64,000 nucleotides of DNA from an uncultured Clostridia bacterium (GTDB lineage: Bacteria; Bacillota; Clostridia; Oscillospirales; Acutalibacteraceae). Made by a program: the position numbers and the translations under genes. The stretch is from the NCBI GenBank assembly GCA_947630835.1, contig CANRIZ010000002.1, positions 48,308 through 112,307 on the forward strand. The letters are read 5' to 3'. Below the pieces are notes generated by a model. That model saw only the letters and a program-made list of their open reading frames with translations, was not told the origin of the DNA and did not search any database. Below, in pieces: positions 28,937-39,318 of the stretch (within the stretch, counting starts at the first letter, position 1; every line of letters begins with the position of its first letter).

Positions 28937-30319
28937 ATGGCAGACATTTCGGAAGTTTTGAAAAACGCTAAAAGAATACACTTTATAGGCATAGGCGGCA
29001 GCGGTATGTGTCCGCTTGCCGAAATACTCCACGCAAAGGGATATTCTTTGCAGGGCTCGGACAATAACGAAAGCTCGATAGTAGAAAGAATCAGGAATAT
29101 GGGTGTTCCCGTTATGATGGGGCAAAAGGCTGAAAACCTGAACGGCGCTGATATGATAGTTTATTCCGCCGCCATTCAAAGGGGCAACCCCGAGCTTGAG
29201 GCGGCTCTCAAAAGCGGCGTCCCCTGCTTTACGAGGGCGGAGCTTTTCGGCGAAGTAACGAGGCATTTTGAAAATTGCATCGGCATTTGCGGAACTCACG
29301 GAAAAACCACCACCACCTCCTTAACGGTTCAAACTATGCTTGAAGCGGGTCTTGACCCCTCCGCGGTAATAGGCGGGAAGCTTCCGCTTACAAACAGCTA
29401 CGGCAGAGTGGGCGGCAGCGAAACAATAGTTTGCGAAGCTTGCGAGTATGTTGACACCTTCCTGCATCTTTACCCGAACGTTGCGGTAATACTCAATATC
29501 GACGAAGACCATATGGAATATTTTAAAACGCTTGATAATCTGATTTTAAGCTTTCATAAATTCGCCCTGCTTGCAAAAAGCGCGGTTATTTACAACGGCG
29601 ACGACGCAAACACTCTGAAAGCCGTTGAAAAAATCACCGGCAAGGCTTTAATTTCTTTCGGCTTTAAGGATACAAATGATTTTTACGCCGCAAACATACA
29701 GGAAACAGACGGAGCTTGTACCCGCTTCGACGTAATGTACAGAGGGGAAAAGCTCGGAAACATCAAGCTCTCCGTACCGGGAAGGCATAATATTTTAAAC
29801 GCCCTGGCGGCGACGGCATGCGCTGTTTATTCGGGCGCAGAATTTAAAGACTGCGTTAAAGGGCTTGAGGATTTTAAGGGCGCGGGAAGAAGATTTGAGC
29901 GCCTCGGAACATACAGCGGCGTTGATATTATCGACGACTACGCCCACCACCCGGCGGAATTAAAGGTAACGCTTGAAGCCGCAATGAAATTGGGCTGCAA
30001 AACGGTATGGGCGGTATTCCAACCCTTTACCTATTCGAGAACGGCTATGCATTTTGATGAATTTGTCGAGGTATTAAAAATCCCCGACAGATGCGTTATG
30101 ACCGAGATAATGGGCTCTCGCGAAACAAACACCTATAACGTATACACATCTCAGCTTGCCGAAAAAATCCCGGGAAGCGTATGGTTTAACACCCAGAGGG
30201 AAGTTGCGGACTATGTGCTTGAGAACGTTCGCCCGGGCGATCTTGTAATCACCTTGGGCTGCGGCGACATCTACAAAACGGCTCATATGATAATAGAGGA
30301 ATTGAAAAAACAAAAATAA
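28937..30319 (+). CDS. murC: UDP-N-acetylmuramate--L-alanine ligase
   Basis: HFIGIGGSGMCPLAEIL, GTHGKTTTTSL, DDYAHHPAELK. Confidence 0.97.
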   Translation: MADISEVLKNAKRIHFIGIGGSGMCPLAEILHAKGYSLQGSDNNESSIVERIRNMGVPVMMGQKAENLNGADMIVYSAAIQRGNPELEAALKSGVPCFTRAELFGEVTRHFENCIGICGTHGKTTTTSLTVQTMLEAGLDPSAVIGGKLPLTNSYGRVGGSETIVCEACEYVDTFLHLYPNVAVILNIDEDHMEYFKTLDNLILSFHKFALLAKSAVIYNGDDANTLKAVEKITGKALISFGFKDTNDFYAANIQETDGACTRFDVMYRGEKLGNIKLSVPGRHNILNALAATACAVYSGAEFKDCVKGLEDFKGAGRRFERLGTYSGVDIIDDYAHHPAELKVTLEAAMKLGCKTVWAVFQPFTYSRTAMHFDEFVEVLKIPDRCVMTEIMGSRETNTYNVYTSQLAEKIPGSVWFNTQREVADYVLENVRPGDLVITLGCGDIYKTAHMIIEELKKQK

Positions 30320-30383
30320 TCTTCAAAAATCAAAAGTTTTGATTTGCCCTTAGCAAGACGCGGGCATTAGGTAAAAAATAAAA

Positions 30384-30446
30384 AATCCTCCTTTCTGTTT
30401 TTCGACTGCGTTTTAAAACAGCCGATTGAAAGGAGGATTGTTTTTT
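30384..30446. terminator. Terminator between convergent murC and ybaK
   Basis: AAAAATCCTCCTTTC...GAAAGGAGGATTgTTTTTT. Confidence 0.85.
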
Positions 30447-30454
30447 GTGAAAGT

Positions 30455-30940
30455 TCAGAACGTAACCGGAGCGTATTTGCCGCCGGTTACTCTGATTAAA
30501 TCGTCGGGCGGGAGCTCAACCTGAGCGCCGATTTTGCCCGCGCTGACCATTATTGTCTCTTTATCGCTTGCAGAGGAATCGATTACGGTTGCGAACTGTT
30601 TTTTCATACCTATGGGACTGCATCCGCCCCTGATATAGCCCGTCACGCCGTTAATGTCCTTTACATGAATCATCTCAACGCTTTTTTCGCCCGCGGCGAG
30701 CGCCGCCGCTTTTAAATCAAGCTCCTTTTCGACGGGAATTACAAAAACGAAATAGTTTTTTGATTTTCCCTGCGTTACAAGGGTTTTAAATACCTTTTCG
30801 GGGTCTTGGGAAAGCATCTTCGCAACGCTTGCCCCGTCTACCGCAACGCCCTCCTCATGCTCGTAGAAATGGGTTTTGTAGCCGACCTTTTCCCTGTCGA
30901 GTATTCGCATAGCGTTGGTTTTAATTTCTTTTTTACTCAT
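30455..30940 (-). CDS. ybaK: YbaK-type Cys-tRNA(Pro)/aminoacyl-tRNA deacylase
   Basis: NAMRILDREKVGYKTHFYEHEEG..., KTLVTQGKSKNYFVFVIPVEKELDLKAAA, GYIRGGCSPIGMKK. Confidence 0.92.
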   Translation of the reverse strand: MSKKEIKTNAMRILDREKVGYKTHFYEHEEGVAVDGASVAKMLSQDPEKVFKTLVTQGKSKNYFVFVIPVEKELDLKAAALAAGEKSVEMIHVKDINGVTGYIRGGCSPIGMKKQFATVIDSSASDKETIMVSAGKIGAQVELPPDDLIRVTGGKYAPVTF

Positions 30941-32612
30941 AAAGGTAAACTCTTGCCTCATACGGTCTTAACGCGCATACGGTGGGTCTTGATTCGGGAT
31001 TTTCGTAATTGCAGAGTATAACCTTGCCCTTTGTAAGGTCAAAGGTGTCGGGAGCGTGGAAGGTAAAGGTTTCGTCGGTAAACGAGCATACCACGAGCGC
31101 CCTCTTGCCCTCGTAATTCCTTTCGTAGCAGTAAATCACGTCGCTGTCCGCAAAATGCTCCTTGTAATCGCCGTAAATAATTATCTTGTTCTCTTTTCTG
31201 ACCTTCAAAAGCTTACGGTAGAAATTGAGAATTGAATCGGGGTTCTTTTCCTCGTTTTCCACGTTGATTTCCTTATAATTAGGATTTACGCCGAACCAGG
31301 GCTCAACGGTCGAAAATCCCGCATATTCGCTTGAATCCCACTGAACGGGAGTACGGGCGTTTTCACGGCTCGTCTTGTTGGCGATATCGAGATATTTTTG
31401 CCCTTTAACGCCGAGCTTTTTGAATATCTTTTCGTTATTGAAGGTAACAACGTCCTTAAACTTGCTTAAATCGTCAAGGTGATTGTTTAACATTCCTATT
31501 TCCTGACCCTGATAAATAAAGGGCGTTCCCGACTGCATATAGCAAGCGGCGGCAAGCATGGTACCGCTTTCGCGGCGGAATTTTTCGTTGCCGTAACGGC
31601 TTATAATCCTCGGATGGTCGTGGTTTTCGATATAAAGCGCGTTCCAAGACTTGCCGTAAAGATCCTTCTGCCAGCGTGAAAACGCCTTTTTGAGCTTTCT
31701 GAGATTAAACGGCATCGCTATGGTATCTGTAACAAAACAGTCCGCCTGCATATGGTCAAAGCCTATCATCATATCAAGCTCCGGGTCGTCGCCCGCGGTA
31801 AACTCAAGGCAGTCCTTTGTATTGGACATAGGCGATTCGCCGACAACAAAGCAATCGTATTTATCAATTACATCGTGCCTGAATTCCTTTAAATACTCGT
31901 GAACATGCGGGCCTTTTTTGTAATGCTCTATACCCGTGGCGATGGGAAGCGGGAAGCCGTTGGGAAGCCCCTCTTTTTTGGAAATAAAGGTGATAACGTC
32001 CTCACGGAAGCCGTCCACTCCCATATCCAGCCAGAATTTCATAATGGACTTAACTTCCTCCCTGACCTTGGGATTGTCCATATTAAGGTCGGGCTGTTTC
32101 TTTGCGAAAACATGGAGATAATACTCGTCAAGCTCCGGCACATACTCCCAAGCTCCGCCCTCAAAGGTCGAAAGCCAGTTGTTGGGCGGTTTTTTGCCGT
32201 TCTTTCCCCTGCCCTTTCTCCAAAAATAATAATCGTGATAGGGATTGTCCTTGCCTTTTTTGCTTTCCTTGAACCATTCGTGTTCGTCGGAGGTATGGTT
32301 TACAACGAGGTCCATAATTACCTTTAATCCTCTTTTATGCGCCTCGTCAAGAACCTTCTTAAAAGTTTCCAGCCCGCCGTATTCTTCGGCTATATCCTTG
32401 TAATCCGAAATATCGTAGCCGTAGTCTGCAAGAGGCGACGGATAAATCGGCGAAAACCAAATGGCGTCAACGCCGATGCTCTTTATGTAATCGAGCTTTT
32501 CAAGCACTCCGTAAAGGTCGCCTATGCCGTCCCCGTTGCCGTCCTTAAAGCTTCTGCACCAGATTTGATATACTGCCATTTCTTTATACCAGCTGTTATC
32601 CAAACCAAACAC
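30933..32612 (-). CDS. GH13 alpha-glucosidase / oligo-1,6-glucosidase
   Basis: YQIWCRSFKDGNGDGIGDLYGVLEKLDYIKSIGVDAIWFSPIYPSP, DLVVNHTSDEH, GVDGFREDVI, IENHDHPR. Confidence 0.95.
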   Translation of the reverse strand: MFGLDNSWYKEMAVYQIWCRSFKDGNGDGIGDLYGVLEKLDYIKSIGVDAIWFSPIYPSPLADYGYDISDYKDIAEEYGGLETFKKVLDEAHKRGLKVIMDLVVNHTSDEHEWFKESKKGKDNPYHDYYFWRKGRGKNGKKPPNNWLSTFEGGAWEYVPELDEYYLHVFAKKQPDLNMDNPKVREEVKSIMKFWLDMGVDGFREDVITFISKKEGLPNGFPLPIATGIEHYKKGPHVHEYLKEFRHDVIDKYDCFVVGESPMSNTKDCLEFTAGDDPELDMMIGFDHMQADCFVTDTIAMPFNLRKLKKAFSRWQKDLYGKSWNALYIENHDHPRIISRYGNEKFRRESGTMLAAACYMQSGTPFIYQGQEIGMLNNHLDDLSKFKDVVTFNNEKIFKKLGVKGQKYLDIANKTSRENARTPVQWDSSEYAGFSTVEPWFGVNPNYKEINVENEEKNPDSILNFYRKLLKVRKENKIIIYGDYKEHFADSDVIYCYERNYEGKRALVVCSFTDETFTFHAPDTFDLTKGKVILCNYENPESRPTVCALRPYEARVYLYE

Positions 32613-32768
32613 TCCCTTTAAAAATTATTCACAAATGAATTTTAACATAATTTATTATCCAATACAATAATAAGGCGGCGGAAAATATGTACAAAAAACT
32701 CCCTTAATTTTTTACATATTTTAAAAAAATACGGCCTGTGTTTTCGGCAGTTTTTCATCTCTTTTCTG

Positions 32769-32796
32769 TTGTATTTTATAAAAATAGTGCTATAAT
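32769..32796 (+). promoter_or_regulatory. Sigma-A-like promoter of V-ATPase operon
   Basis: TTGTAT-N16-TATAAT. Confidence 0.55.
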
Positions 32797-32838
32797 AAAC
32801 TCTAAAGTATTTTCGGCGTTTACTCCGGACGAAGGGAA

Positions 32839-33159
32839 GTGCGTTTTACGGAACAGATGATAAAGCTTATTGTCGAAACAGACAAGGCTTCGAGAAACGA
32901 CGTTGAAAGGGCTATGAAGCTTCGGGAGGATTTAACCGCAGAGCTGTCTTCGGCAGAAAAGCAGATAGACTCGCAGTATAAAAAGGAAGCGGACAGCAAA
33001 ATTACAAAAGAGAGAATTATCGCAAAAAAGGAAACCGATAATTTTAAAGAAAGTCTTTACGCTTCCGAAAAATCCAAAGCCGATAAATTAAGGCGGCGCT
33101 ACGAGGAAAACCACGAGGCGTGGGAAAAAGAGATATTCAAAAACATAACCGCAAAATAA
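32839..33159 (+). CDS. V-type ATPase peripheral-stalk-like subunit (G/H type)
   Basis: Short charged coiled-coil protein, first gene of the V-ATPase operon; GTG start. Confidence 0.6.
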   Translation: MRFTEQMIKLIVETDKASRNDVERAMKLREDLTAELSSAEKQIDSQYKKEADSKITKERIIAKKETDNFKESLYASEKSKADKLRRRYEENHEAWEKEIFKNITAK

Positions 33160-33193
33160 TCTGCCTTGCGGATTTTGGGAAAGGAGCGCGGAT

Positions 33194-34258
33194 ATGAAAA
33201 AAATTTCATCGCTTGCGGAAAATGCAATTCTCGCAAAATCCAGAGCTATGACCTGCGATATTCTTACTGCCGAGGATTACTCCGCCCTTATAAATTGCCG
33301 CAATCTTCCCGAGGTCGTAGGCTATCTTAAAAACAGAACCGTGTATTCAAACGCTATATCCTCGGCTTCAAGCGTAGGGCTTTACCGTTCAAGAACAGAG
33401 GCCGACATACGCAAGTTCAATCTTGAAAGAATAGCTGACCTTGCGTCTTTTGAAAACGCAATAGGACAAAAAATGCACGAAGTTATTTTTTTGAGCTATG
33501 ACGTAAGCCTTATTTTAAACTGCGCCAATCATCTTGATACGAACAGCGTATCGGATTTTTCGCTTTTCACGCCGAAAGCGTATTTTAAAAATTCACTGCT
33601 CGACCCCGCCGCTCTCGAAAGTGCGGAAAGCTTCGACGAATTTTACAATGCGCTTGCCGGTACCCGTTACCAAAAGCCGCTTGATATTTTCAAAAACGGC
33701 AATGCGGTTTTCACCATAAGCTCGTTGGAAAACGCGCTGTACCGGTATCTTTGCAGCGAAACGAAGCGTATAATTAAAGAAAACTTTGACGGGAAAGACG
33801 AAAAAAAGCTGCTCGATGTTTTTAAAATGAACTATGATTTCAAAATGATTGAAAGCATCTACAGAATGAAAAAATATTTCCCCAACGAGGCGCTTGATTT
33901 TTCAAATATTTTTTACACGGGTCTTTCCGCGTTCACTCCCAAGCAAACCCTGAGCCTTATAAACTCGAAAAACTCCGAGGAATTTTTCAAGCTTTTGAAA
34001 AGCTCCGAATACGGAAAGCTCTTTGACGAACAGAACAAGGACAGGATTGAAATTTTCACCCAAACCGCCTTGTTTAAGGAAAACCAAAAGAATTTAAGGT
34101 TTTCGGTTATTCCCGAAGTGGTAATGTTCTCATTTATCGGTCTTTTGGAAAACGAAACCCGAAACCTTATTCACATAATAGAGGGCGCTCGCTATGAGCT
34201 TGCGCCGGAAGAAACAGCGCAATTTCTTATTTACGACAACTTAACGAAAGGAGAATAA
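33194..34258 (+). CDS. V-type ATP synthase subunit C
   Basis: AILAKSRAMTCDILTAEDYSALINCRNLPEVVGYLKN; operon context. Confidence 0.88.
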   Translation: MKKISSLAENAILAKSRAMTCDILTAEDYSALINCRNLPEVVGYLKNRTVYSNAISSASSVGLYRSRTEADIRKFNLERIADLASFENAIGQKMHEVIFLSYDVSLILNCANHLDTNSVSDFSLFTPKAYFKNSLLDPAALESAESFDEFYNALAGTRYQKPLDIFKNGNAVFTISSLENALYRYLCSETKRIIKENFDGKDEKKLLDVFKMNYDFKMIESIYRMKKYFPNEALDFSNIFYTGLSAFTPKQTLSLINSKNSEEFFKLLKSSEYGKLFDEQNKDRIEIFTQTALFKENQKNLRFSVIPEVVMFSFIGLLENETRNLIHIIEGARYELAPEETAQFLIYDNLTKGE

Positions 34259-34259
34259 A

Positions 34260-36197
34260 ATGGCGACTGAAAAAATGAACCCCGTTAAAATCAGCGGACC
34301 TGTTGACAAAATTTCCGAAGTCAGCGGAAAGATATACGAAAGCGAATGCTTCCACCCCGAATCCGCCATAAAGCTTGTTTCGTCGGAAATGGGATTAATC
34401 CCCTTTACGGATGAGAACCCGTATTCCACCGACCTTACCGAGCTTACGGAGCTTGCAAAAAGCGCCGAATTTGAGCTTGAGCTTTTAAATCTTACCGAGC
34501 AGGCGGAATTTGACAGCGACGACATTGATTATATCAAAGCCGTTAAAAGCAAAACGGACAGCTTCAAAGAACGTATATCCTCCCTCAACGAGCAGAAAAG
34601 CGTATGCGAAGCGGGAATTTTAAGCTTTGAGCATTTCAAGGGACTCGACGTTAATCTTGAGGATATTTCCGAATGTAAATTCATTAAAGTTCGTTTCGGT
34701 CATATGCCCAAGGAGAGCTACAAGCGGCTTAATATGGTTTACGGGGACAATCCCTATATCATCTTCCATATTTGCTCGGAAGACGAAACCGATTATTGGG
34801 GAGCTTATTTTGCGCCCGTTGACAGGGTTGAAGAAATCGACGAGATTTTCGCTTTCCTTTATTTTGAACCGATTGTCGTACCCGGCGCCTGGGGAACTCC
34901 CGACGAGGTTATAGGGGAATTTAAAAACAACATCGGCATAATAAATTCCCAGCTTAACGACGCATTCCGCGAAATGACGGATTTTCTCAACAACGAAAAG
35001 GAACATATTAATTTTATTTATTCTTCTCTCGTTTATTTAAGCTCCATGTACGAGCTTCGCTCCTACGCCCTGCACAACGAAAAGGTATTCGTCTTTATGG
35101 GTTTTGTACCTCAAAAGAGCATAAAACAATTTAAAGACTCGCTTTTGAAAATCGACGGCGTAAGCGTTGAGGACAAGATAAGCACAAAGGACGAAAACAT
35201 AGTAATACCCGTAAAGTATAAGGAAAGAAAGGGCTTGTCCAAATTCCTTATAGAGCCTTATAAATTCTATATTGATATGTACGGCACTCCTTCCTACGAC
35301 GACCTTGACATAACGGCTTTTGTCGCAATAACCTACACCGTGCTTTTCGGCATTATGTTCGGGGATCTGGGTCAGGGCTTTGTGCTTGCAGTTGCAGGCT
35401 TCCTTATGTGGAAGCTTAAAAAAATGGGGCTTGGCAAAATACTTATCCCCTGCGGTATTTCGTCAATGATTTTCGGCTTCGTTTTCGGAAGCGTATTCGG
35501 CTACGAAGACCTGCTTGACCCCGTTTACGAAAAGCTCGGTTGGCAGGGTAAGCCGATTTCTGTTATGGACAGCATAAACACGGTTTTGCTTGTGGCGATA
35601 GGCATAGGCGTAGGGCTTATGGTCGTTGCGATGCTGCTCAACATTTTTGCCTGCGTCAAGCGAAGGCATTTCGGCGAGGCGCTGTTCAGCCAAAACGGCG
35701 TTGCGGGCTTGATTTTGTACATTTCGGGCGTAAATTTGGCTTCGGGCTTTATGGGCGGGCCTCAACCGATGCCCAATAAGCTTTCAATTATATTAATGGC
35801 TGTCTGCGCCGTGCTTCTGTTTATCAAAGAGATACCCATTGAGATTATGGACAGGCACGCAAAGTTTAAGCCGGACAGCATTTCGGACTTCGTACTTCAA
35901 AATATTTTTGAACTGCTCGAATATATACTTTCGTATTTGAGCAACACCGTTTCATTCCTCAGAGTCGGGGCGTTTGTTCTCGTTCACGCGGGTATGATGA
36001 TGGTGGTTTTCTCGCTGGCGGGCGAAAGCAAAAATATTTTTGTTGTTATACTCGGCAACGTTCTCGTTGTCGCACTTGAAGGACTTTTGACCGGTATTCA
36101 GGCGCTTCGTCTGGAATATTACGAAATGTTCTCAAGATTTTTCGACGGAAGCGGCGTTTCGTTTGCGCCGGTAAGCTTAAGAGCAAAAAAAGATTAA
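34260..36197 (+). CDS. V-type ATP synthase subunit I
   Basis: GIMFGDLGQGFVLAVAGFL, FLRVGAFVLVHAGMMMVVFSLAG, GLLTGIQALRLEYYEMFSRFFDGSGVSFAPVSL. Confidence 0.96.
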   Translation: MATEKMNPVKISGPVDKISEVSGKIYESECFHPESAIKLVSSEMGLIPFTDENPYSTDLTELTELAKSAEFELELLNLTEQAEFDSDDIDYIKAVKSKTDSFKERISSLNEQKSVCEAGILSFEHFKGLDVNLEDISECKFIKVRFGHMPKESYKRLNMVYGDNPYIIFHICSEDETDYWGAYFAPVDRVEEIDEIFAFLYFEPIVVPGAWGTPDEVIGEFKNNIGIINSQLNDAFREMTDFLNNEKEHINFIYSSLVYLSSMYELRSYALHNEKVFVFMGFVPQKSIKQFKDSLLKIDGVSVEDKISTKDENIVIPVKYKERKGLSKFLIEPYKFYIDMYGTPSYDDLDITAFVAITYTVLFGIMFGDLGQGFVLAVAGFLMWKLKKMGLGKILIPCGISSMIFGFVFGSVFGYEDLLDPVYEKLGWQGKPISVMDSINTVLLVAIGIGVGLMVVAMLLNIFACVKRRHFGEALFSQNGVAGLILYISGVNLASGFMGGPQPMPNKLSIILMAVCAVLLFIKEIPIEIMDRHAKFKPDSISDFVLQNIFELLEYILSYLSNTVSFLRVGAFVLVHAGMMMVVFSLAGESKNIFVVILGNVLVVALEGLLTGIQALRLEYYEMFSRFFDGSGVSFAPVSLRAKKD

Positions 36198-36216
36198 TTT
36201 TTTCGGAGGAATTAAA

Positions 36217-36612
36217 ATGAAACTCAATCAAAGAAAATTCAGCTTAAAAATTGCCGTATTTGCAGTAATTGCAATCTTGATGACGTTTATCTGCGTCAAC
36301 GCTTTCGCTGCCGGTTCGGGCGCTGACGCAAACGGAAACGGCGCCGAGGCTCAGGCTCAGCAGGAGCAGCAGGCGGAGGAAAAATCCGACGAAGGCGTTT
36401 CAAAGGGTATGGGCTTACTCGCCGCGGCAATAGTTACGTCACTTGCGGGTATAGGCGGCGGCATCGCCGTTGCGGCAGGCGCGCCTGCGGCTATTGCGGC
36501 TACTGCGGAAAATCCCAAGTCATTCGGTAAGTCAATCATATTCGTTGCCTTGGGCGAATCTATAGCTTTGTACGGCGTAGTTATTTCGATTCTTATACTT
36601 AATAAGATATAA
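36217..36612 (+). CDS. V-type ATP synthase subunit K (single hairpin with N-terminal hydrophobic segment and E/Q-rich linker)
   Basis: GLLAAAIVTSLAGIGGGIAVAAGAPAAIAATAENPKSFGKSIIFVALGESIALYGVVISILIL. Confidence 0.92.
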   Translation: MKLNQRKFSLKIAVFAVIAILMTFICVNAFAAGSGADANGNGAEAQAQQEQQAEEKSDEGVSKGMGLLAAAIVTSLAGIGGGIAVAAGAPAAIAATAENPKSFGKSIIFVALGESIALYGVVISILILNKI

Positions 36613-36616
36613 AATT

Positions 36617-36925
36617 ATGAAAATATTACTTATTACGGACCGTACCGACGCGGCTATAGGTCTGCGGCTTGCGGGAGCGGAAACGGCATTGGTCAGGAAT
36701 AAGGCGGACGCAGAGAAGGCGTTTGACCGCGCCTTAAACGATGAAAGCGTCGCTATACTTCTGATTACGTCGGAAATCGAAAAAATGTGCAAGGAAAAGG
36801 CGGACGCCGTCAGGCAGGCGGGCAGACCTTTGCTCTCGACCGTTCCCGATTCCGATAAGGCGAGCTCAATAAGCAGCGCAATAACCGATTATATCGCAAA
36901 CGCAATAGGAATAAAGCTTGACTAA
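36617..36925 (+). CDS. V-type ATP synthase subunit F
   Basis: AAIGLRLAGAETALV...VAILLITSEIEKM. Confidence 0.88.
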   Translation: MKILLITDRTDAAIGLRLAGAETALVRNKADAEKAFDRALNDESVAILLITSEIEKMCKEKADAVRQAGRPLLSTVPDSDKASSISSAITDYIANAIGIKLD

Positions 36926-36940
36926 ACGGAGGTGTAATTT

Positions 36941-37537
36941 TTGAGCACTTCAATCGACAGCGTTAAAGCGTTTACCGACGCAATCAAAAAAATGGCGGCG
37001 GACGAATGCGAAAAAATAAACAGGGAAACCCGGCAGATAAGAACCCAGCGCATACGCGCAGCGAGGGAAGATGCCGAGAACCGATATTCGGAATATGTAA
37101 ATTACGAGATAAAGAGAATACTTCGCGAAAAAAACAAGGAGATTTCTCTTGCCGAGGAGGCGTCCAGAAAGAACCTTGCAGGTCTTAGGAAAGAGCTTAC
37201 CGACAAGGTCTTTTCAAAGGTGACGGAGGATTTGGCGGAATTTACGAAAACGCAGGATTATCGCCGCCTGCTTATAGACTGCGCAGGGGAAATTTACGGT
37301 GAAATTTCGGAAAACGACGATATAGAATTTTTTGTTCGTAAAGAGGATATGGCGTTCAAAGACGAGCTTTGCGGCGCGATAAACAAAGACGTTCGTCTTT
37401 CATGTGCGGACGATATTAAAATCGGCGGTATAAAAGCGATAAACCATACCACCGGCTGCCTTTACGACAACAGCTTCGATATTAAATTAGAGGAGCAGAG
37501 AACCCGTTTTATTGAAAATTCGGGACTTAAAATATAG
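36941..37537 (+). CDS. V-type ATP synthase subunit E
   Basis: Charged coiled-coil N-terminus, GGIKAINHTTGCLYDNSFDIKLEEQR C-terminus; operon position. Confidence 0.85.
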   Translation: MSTSIDSVKAFTDAIKKMAADECEKINRETRQIRTQRIRAAREDAENRYSEYVNYEIKRILREKNKEISLAEEASRKNLAGLRKELTDKVFSKVTEDLAEFTKTQDYRRLLIDCAGEIYGEISENDDIEFFVRKEDMAFKDELCGAINKDVRLSCADDIKIGGIKAINHTTGCLYDNSFDIKLEEQRTRFIENSGLKI

Positions 37538-37548
37538 GGGGTTTTGTT

Positions 37549-39303
37549 ATGCGGGAAAATTTAATATTCGGCATTAACGGCCCTGTTGTAACGGTTAAGG
37601 GCCATACGGATTTGAGCATGATGGAAACCGTCTATGTCGGGAACGCAAAGCTCATAGGCGAGGTAATCAAGGTCAATTCGGACTCGACTACCATACAGGT
37701 TTACGAGGAAACCGCAGGCTTGAAGCCGGGCGAACCCGTAATTTCAACGGGCTCCGCGCTGAGCGTTACCCTGGGACCGGGCATTATAGGCAATATCTTT
37801 GACGGCATTGAGCGCCCGCTTCCCGAAATTGAAAAGAAATTCGGCGCTTTCATAGGCAGGGGCGCGGATTTCAGCGCAATAGACGCCGAAAAGAAATACA
37901 GCGTTACCGTTACCGTAAAGCCCGGCGACAGATTAAAGGGCGGGGATATTTTTGCGACCTGCCCCGAAAGCTCCGCAATCGTTCACAAGGCGATGGTAAG
38001 TCCGTATTTAAGCGGAGAGGTAATCGAAACCGCGGAAAACGGCGAATATACGGTAAACGACGTTATAATTAAACTGAAAAAGGACAACGGGGAAATCGAG
38101 GAGCTTACGCTTTCGCAGAAATGGCCCATAAGAACTCCCCGCCCAATCGGCAAAAGACTTCCGGCGACCAAGCCGCTTATCACGGGGCAAAGGGTAATAG
38201 ATTCCGTTTTCCCCATAGCAAAAGGCGGCGCGGCGGCAATCCCGGGAGGCTTCGGAACGGGAAAAACTATGACGCAGCATCAGCTTGCAAAATGGTGCGA
38301 CGCCGATATTATAATTTACGTCGGCTGCGGCGAAAGAGGAAACGAAATGACGCAGGTTCTTTCGGAATTTTCCGAAATTACCGACCCCAAGAGCGGCAAG
38401 CCGCTTTTGGACAGAACCGTGCTTATCGCAAACACCTCGAATATGCCCGTTGCTGCCCGTGAGGCTTCGATTTACACGGGCATAACGCTTGCGGAATATT
38501 ACAGGGATATGGGTTACCATACAGCTCTTATGGCGGACTCCACCTCCCGCTGGGCGGAGGCGTTGAGGGAAATTTCGGGCAGGCTCGAAGAAATGCCGGC
38601 GGACGAGGGCTTCCCGGCATATCTCCCCTCCCGTCTTTCGGAATTTTACGAGCGTTCGGGCTATGTTGAAAACCTTAACGGCACGGAGGGCTCTATTTCG
38701 CTTATAGGCGCGGTTTCTCCGCAGGGTTCGGATTTTTCGGAGCCCGTTACGCAAAATACAAAAAGATATACCCGCTGTTTCTGGGCGCTCGATAAATCGC
38801 TTGCATACGCAAGGCATTACCCGGCGATTAACTGGACGCTTTCCTACAGCGAATACACAAACGACCTTTCAAACTGGTACAGGGACAATATTTCACCTAT
38901 GTTTATGACTTACAGAGATGAAATTTGTTCGTTGCTGCTTGAAGAAAATTCGCTTATGGAAATTGTTAAGCTCATAGGCTCGGACGTACTTCCCGACGAC
39001 CAAAAGCTGATAATTGAAATTGCAAGGGTAATACGGGTAGGCTTTTTACAGCAAAACGCTTTCCACAAGGACGACACCTTTGTTCCGCTTGAAAAGCAAT
39101 TTAAAATGATGGAGGTTATGCTTCATCTTTACCACCGCGCAAAAACGGTTATCGAAAGGCAGATACCCATTTCAAAGATTACGGCAACCGGACTTTTCGA
39201 CAAGCTTATTCAGATAAAATACGATATTCCCAACGACAAGCTTCAAATGTTCGACCTCTATATGCAGGAAATCGACGAACAGCTTGATAAAATTTTAAAG
39301 TAA
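37549..39303 (+). CDS. V-type ATP synthase subunit A (catalytic)
   Basis: IPGGFGTGKTMTQHQLAKWCDADIIIYVGCGERGNEM, MADSTSRWAEALREISGRLEEMPADEGFPAYL. Confidence 0.98.
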   Translation: MRENLIFGINGPVVTVKGHTDLSMMETVYVGNAKLIGEVIKVNSDSTTIQVYEETAGLKPGEPVISTGSALSVTLGPGIIGNIFDGIERPLPEIEKKFGAFIGRGADFSAIDAEKKYSVTVTVKPGDRLKGGDIFATCPESSAIVHKAMVSPYLSGEVIETAENGEYTVNDVIIKLKKDNGEIEELTLSQKWPIRTPRPIGKRLPATKPLITGQRVIDSVFPIAKGGAAAIPGGFGTGKTMTQHQLAKWCDADIIIYVGCGERGNEMTQVLSEFSEITDPKSGKPLLDRTVLIANTSNMPVAAREASIYTGITLAEYYRDMGYHTALMADSTSRWAEALREISGRLEEMPADEGFPAYLPSRLSEFYERSGYVENLNGTEGSISLIGAVSPQGSDFSEPVTQNTKRYTRCFWALDKSLAYARHYPAINWTLSYSEYTNDLSNWYRDNISPMFMTYRDEICSLLLEENSLMEIVKLIGSDVLPDDQKLIIEIARVIRVGFLQQNAFHKDDTFVPLEKQFKMMEVMLHLYHRAKTVIERQIPISKITATGLFDKLIQIKYDIPNDKLQMFDLYMQEIDEQLDKILK

Positions 39304-39318
39304 GGCAGGTGGGCTTTT

